Origin: CAIZGX01 sp964430305
Lineage (GTDB): Bacteria; Bacteroidota; Bacteroidia; Flavobacteriales_D; Sanyastnellaceae
NCBI GenBank assembly: GCA_964430305.1
Contig: CAYSEX010000034.1
Coordinates: 1 to 24,464, forward strand
Direction: 5' to 3'
DNA length: 24,464 nt
A program made the translations under genes and the position numbers. How positions within the stretch are numbered: the stretch's first letter is position 1; each line of letters starts with the position of its first letter. The notes beneath the pieces were generated by a model. The model saw only the letters and a program-made list of their open reading frames with translations, made no database searches and was not told the DNA's origin. This document shows positions 15,266 through 24,244 of the stretch, piece after piece.

Positions 15266-16432
15266 TTATTTAATAAAAATTTCAGGAATTCCCTTTAGAA
15301 GTATGCGCGTATCCTCTGCAAATGTTTCCAATTTTGCCTGATCAACCGCACTTAACTTGTATTTGGCAGGGTTCTTTTCAACATCCGAGACTGGAAGAGC
15401 ATAATAGCCGCGCGGTGATCCACCTAAGTAGCACCAAAAGGGCATGTATCCCCACGATTGAAATGAAACTTTCCCTTCTTTTATTTTCAATTGTAACTCA
15501 ACCCCTATTCCACCATCTTTATATCGTTCACGCTGATTGCTAATGAAATTTCCGAGGCTGTAGGCTACCGGAATTTGCTTGTTCGGATACTTTTTAGACG
15601 TTATGAATTTCATGGGTTCAACCACGTGCGGATGCATACCTATGATGGCGTCTATGCCCTGATCAGCTAACCACATGGCCCATTTTTTCTGTTCATCGCT
15701 TTCTGTTCGTTGGTATTCATTTCCCCAGTGCATAGTAGCAATGATATACTGTGCCCCTGCACTCTTCGCTTTTTGAATGTCTTTTTTCATAATTAAGCTA
15801 TCCATCATATTCACCACGTTGGGGTGCACAACTTGCAAACCATTGGTGCCATAAGTGGCATTCAATATGGCAATTTTGACTCCTTTCATTTCAAGCATAT
15901 AGGGATATGTCTTTTCTCTTGAAAGTGTATCTGAAAAAGTACCGGTATGAGGAATTTTGAGTGAGTCAAGTACAAAAAGTGTACGCTCCAATCCGGCCTT
16001 GCCTCTATCTTGAGAATGATTGTTGGCTGTAATTAAAAAATCAAAACCAGCGGCCTGAATACCTGCTGCATAGGCATCGGGTGAACTAAACTGCGGATAG
16101 CCTTTGTAAGGTCTTCCTCCCAGAGTTACCTCCAAATTCCCGATTGCACAATCATAATGACTCAAAACGGGTGAAAGAAATTGAAACCAATGTCCATATT
16201 CATACTTCCCTGAAGTTTCATTCCATGCGGCTTTGATCATGGGGTCATGCCCCATTAAATCACCAACAAAAAATAAACTTATTTCCGATGATGAAGTATC
16301 AGGTCTTGCTGTAGTTTCGATTTTAGTCGCATCTATGCTTATTTTCTCTGAATTATAAACACTTCCAAAAATGGCAGCTAGTATGAGGGTAGATAGAACT
16401 CCCGATTTTAAAGTAGATTGAGATTTTTGCAT
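15266..16432 (-). CDS. CapA/PgsA-like protein (poly-gamma-glutamate synthesis protein family)
   Basis: A 388-residue CapA-family protein with a metallophosphatase-like fold. A hydrophobic segment at about 11-25 is a signal peptide or membrane anchor. Family motifs in order: FFVGDLMGHD near 54, GNLEVTLGG near 99, TANNHSQDRGKAG near 135, TMHWGNEYQ near 229, IIGMHPHVVEP near 260 and YSLGNFISNQR near 289. CapA/PgsA proteins take part in poly-gamma-glutamate capsule synthesis or export in some Gram-positives. In Bacteroidota the role is undefined, and no capB/capC partners are present here, so capsule synthesis should not be assumed. It diverges from the CDF transporter with start codons only 22 bp apart and a shared palindromic promoter element. 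Confidence 0.9.
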   Translation of the reverse strand: MQKSQSTLKSGVLSTLILAAIFGSVYNSEKISIDATKIETTARPDTSSSEISLFFVGDLMGHDPMIKAAWNETSGKYEYGHWFQFLSPVLSHYDCAIGNLEVTLGGRPYKGYPQFSSPDAYAAGIQAAGFDFLITANNHSQDRGKAGLERTLFVLDSLKIPHTGTFSDTLSREKTYPYMLEMKGVKIAILNATYGTNGLQVVHPNVVNMMDSLIMKKDIQKAKSAGAQYIIATMHWGNEYQRTESDEQKKWAMWLADQGIDAIIGMHPHVVEPMKFITSKKYPNKQIPVAYSLGNFISNQRERYKDGGIGVELQLKIKEGKVSFQSWGYMPFWCYLGGSPRGYYALPVSDVEKNPAKYKLSAVDQAKLETFAEDTRILLKGIPEIFIK

Positions 16433-16436
16433 GAAA

Positions 16437-16450
16437 CAAAGATATCTTTG
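16437..16450. promoter_or_regulatory. Palindromic bidirectional -7 element between CapA and CDF genes
   Basis: CAAAGATATCTTTG is a perfect 14-bp palindrome that contains TATCTTTG (consensus TAnnTTTG) on each strand, the two boxes sharing the central TA. Each box ends exactly 4 nt before an ATG: minus-strand ATG at 16432 and plus-strand ATG at 16455. Possible -33 TTG elements lie at 16418-16420 for the plus strand (22-nt spacer) and 16468-16466 for the minus strand (21-nt spacer). A regulator-binding palindrome is the alternative reading. Confidence 0.6.
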
Positions 16451-16454
16451 CTAC

Positions 16455-17342
16455 ATGTGGCAATCCAACACATCACCCTCTATTCGCGCACAACAGGTTG
16501 TTCAAAAAGGCATTTTAGTGAACATTGTATTGTCTTTAATCAAATTTGCAGGCGGTTTTTGGGGAAATTCATTTGCTTTGATAGCCGATGCAATTGAAAG
16601 TTGGGTTGATTTTGCCTCTTCATTTGCTGTATGGATTGGTTTAAAAACGGCATCTATTCCCCCCGACAAAAATCATCCTTATGGACATGGTAAGGCAGAA
16701 CCCTTATCTGCACTTGTGGTTAGTGTAGTTATGATAGGTGCTGCTATTTTTATTACGAACTCTTCCATTCATTACATACTTACGCCACATGAATCTCCTC
16801 GAACCTGGACTTTATTTATTGTTGGTTTTGTGATTCTTAGCAAAGAACTGATGTATCGATGGTTTAAGTTCGAATCAAACCATACCAAGAGTATGGCCCT
16901 TCTTGCAGAAGCCAAGCATCACAGGTCTGATGCACTAACATCGCTTGCAGCAGGAATAGGAATTGTCATTGCTCTTTTTACCAACAACAAATATCCGGCA
17001 GCTGATGATTGGGCATCGCTAATAGCTGCCGCGCTCATTTTAAATCAAGCGATAAAAACAGGGAAAATGGCCTTATCTGAATTGATGGACGAAGCCCAAC
17101 CAGACGAAGTCATTCAACAGATAGAGTTAACGGCTAAAACTGTAGACGGTGTTCTTTCAATACCCAATTGTATTGTTCGCAAAATGGGTTTTGAGTGGTT
17201 TGTAGACATACACATTGGTGTTAATGGCCAATTATCAGTAGAAAAAGGCCACGACATTGCTGAAGAAGTAGAACGAATAATTAAGGAAAATTACCCTCAA
17301 GTTTATGATGTTCTTACTCACATTGAGCCCGTAAGCAATTGA
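16455..17342 (+). CDS. Cation diffusion facilitator (CDF) divalent metal transporter
   Basis: A 295-residue CDF transporter that should export divalent metals (Zn, Fe, Mn or Co) across the inner membrane by proton exchange. It has about six membrane helices. The transport site is E48-x3-D52 in TM2 (ADAIESWVDFAS), aligned to D45/D49 of E. coli FieF, and H155-x3-D159 in TM5 (KHHRSDALTS). The HPYGHGKAE loop (74-82) is conserved. A cytoplasmic ferredoxin-like dimerisation domain covers about 210-295. I chose the ATG at 16455; an ATG at 16431 would place the -7 box inside the coding region and overlap the divergent start. The metal cannot be assigned. The 3' end overlaps hisS by 25 bp, tail to tail. 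Confidence 0.92.
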   Translation: MWQSNTSPSIRAQQVVQKGILVNIVLSLIKFAGGFWGNSFALIADAIESWVDFASSFAVWIGLKTASIPPDKNHPYGHGKAEPLSALVVSVVMIGAAIFITNSSIHYILTPHESPRTWTLFIVGFVILSKELMYRWFKFESNHTKSMALLAEAKHHRSDALTSLAAGIGIVIALFTNNKYPAADDWASLIAAALILNQAIKTGKMALSELMDEAQPDEVIQQIELTAKTVDGVLSIPNCIVRKMGFEWFVDIHIGVNGQLSVEKGHDIAEEVERIIKENYPQVYDVLTHIEPVSN

Positions 17343-18682
17343 ATAATGCCTTGAGTTGAAGATTCAAATTGATCGCCAGTTTGCATGTTTTTAACCTGCC
17401 AAGCTTGTTTAGCTAATTCATCTTCCCCAATAACAATGACATATTCAGCGCCAAGATCATGGGCGTACTTCATTTGCTTTTTAATTTTTGCATCTTCCGG
17501 ATAAAACACCGCTTGAATCTCATTTGATCTTAATTCATGACATAGATTGAAAGCTGCAAATTGAGTTTCACCCCCGAAATGAACAATTGCAACGCGTGCG
17601 CCTCTGTCAATTCCTGAAGGAAAAAGATTCAATTCATTCATGACTTCGTAGATGCGATCTGCACCGAAAGAGATTCCAACTCCAGATACATTTGGTAAAC
17701 CGAAGACCCCTGTTAGATTGTCATATCTTCCTCCACCGCAAATACTTCCCATTTGCACGTCTAATGCTTTCACTTCAAAAATGGCCCCAGTATAATAGTT
17801 CAATCCTCGTGCTAATGTGAGATCAAATGAAAGTATGGCTTTTGAAATTCGACCTTTCAGATTTTCAAATAAAAAGGAGAGTTCTTCAATACCTTTCATT
17901 CCTATTTCTGAACCTTCTAATTTGGTAGATAAAAATTTCAATTGTGATTCTACATCTGAACATTCAGCAAAATCAGCTATAATTCGTGTTACTTCGCCTG
18001 ATATTCCAAGATCTGTGAGTTCTTTTTGAACAGCTTCTAAACCAATTTTATCTAATTTATCGAGTATTACGGTCAAAGCCGTAAACTGATTTGCACATTG
18101 GGTTACTTCAGCCAGACCAAATAAGACCTTCCGGTTATTTATTTTAATTTCAAATTTGGGGATATTCAATTTGGAAAGTACTTGATCAAAAAGTTGAATT
18201 AACTCTATTTCAGACCACAAACTTTCTGTACCTACTACATCCGCATCGCATTGATAAAATTCTCTAAACCGACCCTTTTGTGGGCGATCGGCGCGCCAAA
18301 CAGGTTGAATTTGATACCTTCTAAAAGGAAATGACAATTCATTTCTATTCATAGCTACAAAACGCGCGAAAGGAACTGTTAAATCATACCTTAAGGCTCG
18401 ATCACAAATTTGAAAAGAGAGTTTCCTAGAATCGAGTCTAGACTCGTCACTGATTCCTTTTAAAAAATCTCCATTATTCAAAATTTTAAAAATCAACTGA
18501 TCTCCTTCATCGCCATACTTACCGGTCAATGTAGAAAGATTTTCCATAGAAGGAGTTTCTAAGGGTTGAAATCCGAATTTTTCAAAGGCTTCCCTTATGA
18601 TTCCAAAAATGTAATTCCGCCTTCTCATTACCTCTGGCGAGAAATCACGTGTACCTTTCGGTATTCCAACTTGTTGACTCAT
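17318..18682 (-). CDS. hisS: Histidine--tRNA ligase
   Basis: A 454-residue class II histidyl-tRNA synthetase, which charges tRNA-His. The N-terminus has GIPKGTRDFSPE; RYDLTVPFARF is at 98-108; motif 2 covers about 121-150 (RRYQIQPVWRAD, then GRFREFYQCDAD). The histidine-specific ARGLNYYTG is at 291-299, the GGGRYDNL block at 316-323, and motif 3 (SGVGISFGADRIYE) at about 333-346. A Rossmann-like anticodon-binding domain ends the protein. I start at the ATG at 18682; an in-frame TTG at 18700 adds only MTFLCN. A -7-like box TTTCTTTG ends 4 nt before this ATG, with a TTG 20 nt further upstream. Single essential enzyme; certain call. Confidence 0.98.
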   Translation of the reverse strand: MSQQVGIPKGTRDFSPEVMRRRNYIFGIIREAFEKFGFQPLETPSMENLSTLTGKYGDEGDQLIFKILNNGDFLKGISDESRLDSRKLSFQICDRALRYDLTVPFARFVAMNRNELSFPFRRYQIQPVWRADRPQKGRFREFYQCDADVVGTESLWSEIELIQLFDQVLSKLNIPKFEIKINNRKVLFGLAEVTQCANQFTALTVILDKLDKIGLEAVQKELTDLGISGEVTRIIADFAECSDVESQLKFLSTKLEGSEIGMKGIEELSFLFENLKGRISKAILSFDLTLARGLNYYTGAIFEVKALDVQMGSICGGGRYDNLTGVFGLPNVSGVGISFGADRIYEVMNELNLFPSGIDRGARVAIVHFGGETQFAAFNLCHELRSNEIQAVFYPEDAKIKKQMKYAHDLGAEYVIVIGEDELAKQAWQVKNMQTGDQFESSTQGIIQLLTGSM

Positions 18683-18686
18683 GTTG

Positions 18687-18694
18687 CAAAGAAA
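18687..18694 (-). promoter_or_regulatory. Candidate -7 box for hisS
   Basis: TTTCTTTG on the minus strand matches 5 of the 6 fixed positions of TAnnTTTG and ends 4 nt upstream of the hisS ATG. A TTG at 18717-18715 gives a 20-nt spacer, within the Bacteroidota range. Confidence 0.45.
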
Positions 18695-18742
18695 CGTCAA
18701 GTTGAGAAGTGAAACAATAATTCGGAACGAATGAAGTTAACC

Positions 18743-18750
18743 TATCTTTG
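18743..18750 (+). promoter_or_regulatory. Candidate -7 box for the 18756/TonB receptor unit
   Basis: TATCTTTG is an exact match to TAnnTTTG and ends 5 nt before the ATG at 18756. The -33 region (TTCG near 18721) is weak. Confidence 0.5.
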
Positions 18751-18755
18751 TTGAG

Positions 18756-19361
18756 ATGATAAAAAAGGTCGTTATTCTATTTTGTCTTGCCCTGTTAGGT
18801 TTTACTTTCAGGGTATCATCTCAAATTAATTTGCCCAAGGTGGTTCAGGTCACTGGGGTAGTTCTCATCAGTGATTCGCTTTACCCCGCCTCATTTGTAA
18901 GTATTTATAGAAGCAGAGATAAACGTGGTACATACTCGAATAAAGAAGGATACTTCACATTACCTGTGATTGCTGGAGATACCTTATTGTTTACATGTGC
19001 TGGTTTGGAAGATTCCTATTTCATTATTCCGAAAGAAACTGCTGATGACAAATTATCCATGGTACAAATCATGAATGTTTCTCCGTTCGAACTTCCCACC
19101 GCATATATACTTCCCTACCCGGCCAAGAATAGATTACGCGCCGAAGTTTTGGCTCTGGATTTACCCGGAGATTATTACGTTAGTTGGAAAAGGGAATCGA
19201 ACAGTATGTCTAATTACGACGGTAGTATTGATTTTTCAAAAGAATCGTATCAAAGTGCTTCATTGCAAATGCAGCGCAGGTATTCAGGTGGTTTGTATAC
19301 AGGTGGAAATTTACTCGATGCCGATTCTTGGAAGAAATTTATTAAAACATTGAATGACTAG
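18756..19361 (+). CDS. Exported protein with carboxypeptidase-like regulatory domain
   Basis: A 201-residue exported protein. A signal peptide (MIKKVVILFCLALLGFTFRVSSQ) is followed by a beta-sandwich domain of the carboxypeptidase-regulatory type (about 30-100: VTGVV, SFVSIYRSRDKRGTYSNKEGYFTLPV, LFTCAGLE), the same fold that opens many Bacteroidota TonB receptors. The C-terminal half has no motif I recognise. It ends 9 nt before the TonB-dependent receptor ATG, so the two are almost certainly cotranscribed and may work together at the outer membrane. The substrate is unknown. Proteins of this layout are common next to receptors in Bacteroidota, but their function is undefined. Confidence 0.85.
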   Translation: MIKKVVILFCLALLGFTFRVSSQINLPKVVQVTGVVLISDSLYPASFVSIYRSRDKRGTYSNKEGYFTLPVIAGDTLLFTCAGLEDSYFIIPKETADDKLSMVQIMNVSPFELPTAYILPYPAKNRLRAEVLALDLPGDYYVSWKRESNSMSNYDGSIDFSKESYQSASLQMQRRYSGGLYTGGNLLDADSWKKFIKTLND

Positions 19362-19370
19362 CGAAGTTGC

Positions 19371-21784
19371 ATGAATCCGTTTTCAAAATTTACCATTCTT
19401 CTTGTCTCACTTACACTTTGGTCACTGCATGGCTTCGGTCAAGAAAGCACATTGAAAGGAACCATAAAGGATCCCAAGGGTGAGCCCATACCCGGAATTG
19501 CAATCTACTTAGAGACTCAAAATACAAAAGGTACTGTTAGCAATACCCAAGGAGAATTTGTATTAAAAGTAAATAGTGGCGAGCGCATTGGTGTCATTTT
19601 CAAAGGAATTGGAGGAAGTGAAAAGAAAGAATTCTTTCAATTGGCTCCCGGTCAAATTAAAGAATTTGAGATTATCTATGACAATGCACTCACGGGAAAA
19701 ATTATTGAAATTACAGAAAAGGTAAGCGATGGAATAACCTTTCGAACATTGGACATTAAACTTCCAACCAAATTACCCGTTTTAAATCAAGGTATTGAAG
19801 CGTACCTCATTCAAGCTGCAGTAAATATTCCCAGTGAGTTAAGTTCAAGTTATAGTGTTCGGGGTGGAAGTTTCGATGAAAATCTGGTTTATGTGAACGA
19901 AATTCAAGTCTACAGACCCTTTTTAGTTCGTGCTGGTCAGCAAGAAGGATTAAGTTTCCCGAATCCAGATATGGTTAGTAGCATTCAGTTTTCAGCTGGT
20001 GGGTTTCAAACGAAATATGGCGACAAAATGAGTTCGGTGTTGGATATCACTTACGCTAGACCTCAAAAATTTTCTGGATCTTTTCAAGCAGGTATGTTGG
20101 GAACACAACTGCAATTGGGCGGTTGCAACAAAAAAGGGAATTTCACACACAACAGCGGGTTTCGATATAAGAATTATGCGTACATCTTTAATTCATTAGA
20201 TGTTGCCGGAGATTACAAACCGCGTTTCAATGACTTTCAAACGTATATCACCTTCCGACCAAAAGATAAACATGCACCATTGGAGTTTAGTTTTTTGGGA
20301 AATTACAGCAGCAATCGTTACAATTTCATTCCGCAAACCAGACAAACAGACGTTGGAACAATTAACGAAGCGTTGCGATTAACCGTGTACTTCGAGGGCC
20401 AAGAAATATCGAAATACGATACATATTTCGGGGCATTCAGTACACGATATCAATTTTCAGAAAAAGGGCAAATTCGTTTTACCGCCTCAGCCTTCAACAC
20501 CCAAGAGAGCGAAAAATTTGATATACTTGGTGCGTACAGATTAGATGAATTGGATCGTGATTTAGGATCTGATCAATTCGCAACTGTTCTAGCCAACAGA
20601 GGGGTTGGTGCATTTTTAAATCATGCCAGAAACGAATTGAATGCACGTGTTTTTCAATTTGCGCACAAAGGCGAAATTCGGTTTGCAAAAGATGAGCATT
20701 TGTTGGAATGGGGATTTGATGTGAATTATGAAGATATTCAAGATCAACTCAGCGAATGGACCATCATTGACAGTGCGGGATATGTAACCCCACATCCACG
20801 AGATAGCATAGGTTATACGAATCCGAATATGCAAAGCATTCAAAGCATTGCTTTTCGTGATCGAGTAAAGGCCATCAATATTGTACAAAGCACTCGAGCT
20901 ACTGCTTATGTTCAAGAAACCTACAAGCATGCCTTTGAAAATGGCCACCTCATTAACGTGAATGCAGGCATAAGAGCCAATTATTGGAGTTTCAATGATC
21001 AAACTGTGATTAGCCCTCGATTTAATGTAGCCTATACCCCTACTTGGATTCAACCCGCAGACCAACATCAAAAAGGCGACTCCATTCGGAAAGATATCAT
21101 TTTAAAACTTGCGGGCGGATACTATTATCAGCCCCCATTTTACAGAGAAATGCGTGGTTTTGATGGGAATATTAATCCCAACATTCGTGCTCAAAGATCC
21201 ATACACCTTGTGGCAGGCACAGAATATCTCTTCCGTGCAATGGGAAGGCCTTTCAAATTGGTTGGTGAAATGTATTACAAGAAGTTAGATNNNNNNNNNN
21301 NNNNNNNNNNNNNNNNNNNNNNNNNNNNNNNNNNNNNNNNNNNNNNNNNNNNNNNNNNNNNNNNNNNNNNNNNNNNNNNNNNNNNNNNNNTATTCCGCGA
21401 CCAAGCGATCAGCGTGTTTCTGTATCACTTTTATTCTTAGATGAAATGCCGAACAAACCGGAGTACAAGGTCATGCTGAATTTTTATTTCTCAACAGGAA
21501 TGCCTTTTGGTCCGCCCGATCAGCAACGATTCAATGATACCTACCGAACTCCGGCCTACGTTCGGGCTGATTTAGGACTTTCTCGCGATTTATTCACCAA
21601 GCGAAAAAAGAAAACAAATACCTTCTTTGAATCGGGAAATATTGCTTTGGAAATTTTCAATTTATTAGGAGTTAGCAATACCATTAACCATGAATGGATT
21701 GAAGATGTGAACGGAAGACAATATGGAATACCAACCTATTTAACAGGAAGAAGAATTAATCTGCGACTTTCACTCACCTTCTAA
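19371..21784 (+). CDS. TonB-dependent outer-membrane receptor, interrupted by an assembly gap
   Basis: A TonB-dependent receptor that should import an unknown ligand across the outer membrane. The signal peptide ends near residue 24 (GFGQ). A carboxypeptidase-regulatory domain covers about 25-110, then a plug domain with SYSVRGGSFDENLVYVNEI and a YGDKMSSVLDITY segment, then beta-barrel strands. The 100-N gap at 21291-21390 interrupts the barrel. Before it the frame runs from 19371 to 21290 (640 codons); after it the true frame starts at 21392 with IPRPSDQRVSVSL and ends at the stop at 21784 with the aromatic LRLSLTF terminus typical of barrels. The two halves differ in frame only because the placeholder length is arbitrary, so I call one gene, not a frameshifted pseudogene. 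Family members usually have several dozen residues in the missing part. Confidence 0.9.
21291..21390. other. Assembly gap (100 N) inside the TonB receptor
   Basis: Exactly 100 N. The flanking frames require a true length of 2 modulo 3, so 100 (1 modulo 3) cannot be the real size. Confidence 0.99.
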
Positions 21785-21839
21785 GCGCCTCATTTTATTC
21801 AAACAAGGAAAATCAGGTGTGGCTTTTCTTCGGAAGTCT

Positions 21840-21847
21840 TATCTTTA
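21840..21847 (+). promoter_or_regulatory. Candidate -7 box for the penicillin acylase gene
   Basis: TATCTTTA differs from TAnnTTTG at one position and ends 5 nt before the ATG at 21853. No clear -33 element. Confidence 0.4.
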
Positions 21848-21852
21848 GATCT

Positions 21853-24216
21853 ATGAAGAAAACAATTAAACGATTTGTATTAGTACTTGTATTTCTAATA
21901 ATGGCTGCGACCATTGGAATTTATTTTTGGCTTCGCAGTTCACTTCCGCAATATGAAGGAAAACAAACCATTCATGTTTCAAAACCTGTTGAAGTGTACT
22001 TTGACAGTTATGGCATACCGCACATTGAGGCTCAAAACAAGCGAGATGCATACAAAGCATTGGGCTATGTGCACGCGCAGGAACGATTGTTTCAGATGGA
22101 ATTGTTGCGCAGAGTTGGAAGCGGCAGATTAGCTGAAATCATTGGCCCTGATGTAGTAAAAGTTGACCGCGTATTCCGAACATTGGGAGTTGCAAGGTAT
22201 GCAAAGCAATGCGCTGAAGATTTGAAAAATGCTGGAGATACTGCCATCTTGAATGAAATTCAAGCATACCTAGATGGTGTCAATGAATTTATTGCGAATG
22301 GCCCTACTCCACCTGAATTTGCTTTAATAGGAATTGAAAAATCACCGCTCACCCTTGAAGATATGTTTTGCATAACTGGCGCTATGAGTTTCGGTTTTTC
22401 TCAGGCCAACAAAACGGAGCCTGTAATTACAAAAATTGCACATCAGTATGGTTCAGAATACCTCAAAGATCTAGGTTTGTGGCACAGCGATTCTGAATCT
22501 TTCATTCCTACCACTCCTAATTCAGATTCCAGTTTAATGGCATTGACCACTTTTTTCAACTCTGCTGAAAATGCCTTACCCATTGCGCCTTTCAATGGTT
22601 CAAATGCTTGGGCATTAAGCGGAGCAAAGACTGAATCTGGATTACCGCTCTTTTGCAACGATACGCACATTGGATATGGACTACCGCAAACATGGTTTGA
22701 AGCACATGTAAAGTGCCCTGAGTTTGAAATGCATGGACATTTTCTGGGTGGAATTCCTTATGCTTTGGTAGGAAAATCGCCACACCACTCGTGGGGACTA
22801 ACCATGCTGTTGAATGATGACATGGATTTTTATTTTGAAAATTTCAATCCGAATAACAGTGAAGAAGTGCTCTACAAAAACAAGTACGTGCCCATTACAC
22901 ATCGCCAAGAAATCATTCATGTGAAAGGATCAAATGACATTGTATTGGATGTAAGAGAAACACCCCATGGGCCTATTGTTAATGAAGGTATTCATGGATT
23001 TGAGAGTACAAGACCCATTGCTTGTAAGTGGGAGTTTACGCAAAAGAAAAATGAAACAGTACAGGCCTTTCGCGGTTTTAATCAATCGAAATCATTCGAA
23101 GAATTCCAAACCTATCTACCGCTCATACACGCTCCGGGTCTCAGTGTGAATTACGCAGATAACAAAAATAACATTGCCTGGTTTGCATGTGCGCATCTCA
23201 TTCGTCGCAACAAAGAAGTGAATTCTTGGATGATTCTAGATGGAAAAGACACTTTGAATGAGTGGCAAGGTTATTACAATTTCAATATGAATCCAAGAAC
23301 AGTAAATCCGGAATGGGGATTCATTTACAGTGCGAATGATTGGCCTGGACAATTAGCAGATGGTACGTTCTATCCGGGTTATTACAAACCTCAGTACCGT
23401 GGCGACAGAATTAAAAAATTATTAAGCGAGAATAAAAAATATTCAGCCGATGATATGAAACGCATTTTAAATGATGTAACCATGGATGTTGACGCAGCAA
23501 TGCTGAAACACCTTGAACAATTTGTTCTTCAAAGCTCATACTATTCTGATGTGAAAGAATTGTTTCAATGGGACGGCTCTTACACACCTACTTCGGCTGC
23601 GCCCGTGCTTTTCAATCGCTTTCTATTCAATTTTCTTCATTTAACATGTGCCGATGAGATGGGGGAAGAAACATTCAATTTGTTCATGGAAACGCATCAA
23701 ATGCAACGTGCTTATAGTGTTCTTTTTTATACAGAAAACAGCCCTTGGTTTAACAAGGTGAATACGCCACAAGTTGAAACGCACAACCAAATCATGCTCG
23801 AAGCTTTTGAATTAACTGTTCAGCAATTGATGAAGGAAGAGGGAGATGTGAAGCAATGGGCATGGTCGAATGTCTGCAAATTAGAACTTAAACATCCACT
23901 TGGAGCAGTCTCTTTGCTTAAACCATTTTTCAATCGAAAGCCAATGCCGGTTTGGGGCGGAAATGAAACCATTCATCAAAGCGGATTTGTTCATAAAGCG
24001 AACGGACAATATGAAGTTCATTTTGGATCTCAAATGCGTATTGTTGTGGATTACGGCTCGAACAAATATTGGAATGTCACACCTAGCGGACAAAGCGGAC
24101 ACGTTTTATCTCCTTATTTTCAAGACCAGGCTGAGTTATATAGAACGCAAGGATTCCGGGAAGAAATTCAAGATTGGAATCAGATTCATCAACTCAAAAA
24201 ATTAACTCTAGAATAA
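21853..24216 (+). CDS. Penicillin acylase family Ntn hydrolase
   Basis: A 787-residue member of the penicillin G acylase family: periplasmic N-terminal-nucleophile amidases that mature by self-cleavage. The N-terminus is a basic stretch and one membrane helix (about residues 8-28), so the enzyme is either anchored or exported. An alpha-chain region has YGIPHIEAQN and GYVHAQERLFQMELLRR. The beta-chain nucleophile is Ser250 in the conserved G-SNAWALSG, followed by NDTHIGYGLPQ. The supporting Asn lies in the SVNYADNKNNIAW block. Natural substrates in this family include acyl-homoserine lactones, beta-lactams and other N-acyl amides; this one is unknown. I used the ATG at 21853; a GTG at 21817 would add residues upstream of the export signal. 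Confidence 0.92.
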   Translation: MKKTIKRFVLVLVFLIMAATIGIYFWLRSSLPQYEGKQTIHVSKPVEVYFDSYGIPHIEAQNKRDAYKALGYVHAQERLFQMELLRRVGSGRLAEIIGPDVVKVDRVFRTLGVARYAKQCAEDLKNAGDTAILNEIQAYLDGVNEFIANGPTPPEFALIGIEKSPLTLEDMFCITGAMSFGFSQANKTEPVITKIAHQYGSEYLKDLGLWHSDSESFIPTTPNSDSSLMALTTFFNSAENALPIAPFNGSNAWALSGAKTESGLPLFCNDTHIGYGLPQTWFEAHVKCPEFEMHGHFLGGIPYALVGKSPHHSWGLTMLLNDDMDFYFENFNPNNSEEVLYKNKYVPITHRQEIIHVKGSNDIVLDVRETPHGPIVNEGIHGFESTRPIACKWEFTQKKNETVQAFRGFNQSKSFEEFQTYLPLIHAPGLSVNYADNKNNIAWFACAHLIRRNKEVNSWMILDGKDTLNEWQGYYNFNMNPRTVNPEWGFIYSANDWPGQLADGTFYPGYYKPQYRGDRIKKLLSENKKYSADDMKRILNDVTMDVDAAMLKHLEQFVLQSSYYSDVKELFQWDGSYTPTSAAPVLFNRFLFNFLHLTCADEMGEETFNLFMETHQMQRAYSVLFYTENSPWFNKVNTPQVETHNQIMLEAFELTVQQLMKEEGDVKQWAWSNVCKLELKHPLGAVSLLKPFFNRKPMPVWGGNETIHQSGFVHKANGQYEVHFGSQMRIVVDYGSNKYWNVTPSGQSGHVLSPYFQDQAELYRTQGFREEIQDWNQIHQLKKLTLE

Positions 24217-24219
24217 GCT

Positions 24220-24227
24220 TATCTTCG
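24220..24227 (+). promoter_or_regulatory. Candidate -7 box for the S9-like peptidase gene
   Basis: TATCTTCG differs from TAnnTTTG at one position and lies 17 nt before the ATG at 24245. Confidence 0.35.
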
Positions 24228-24244
24228 CACCTCACTTGAAAAAA

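Noticed and set aside
15266..16432. CapA-like gene as evidence of a poly-gamma-glutamate capsule locus
   Set aside because: No capB/capC/pgs partners are present; the family is widespread without capsule function.
17318..17342. 25-bp tail-to-tail overlap of the CDF and hisS genes
   Set aside because: Real, but short convergent overlaps of this size are common in compact genomes and need no special explanation.
21373..21440. Apparent end of the TonB receptor at 21440 and separate gene start at 21446
   Set aside because: The tail FRDQAISVFLYHFYS is an out-of-frame reading after the N gap; the receptor frame continues at 21392 to 21784.
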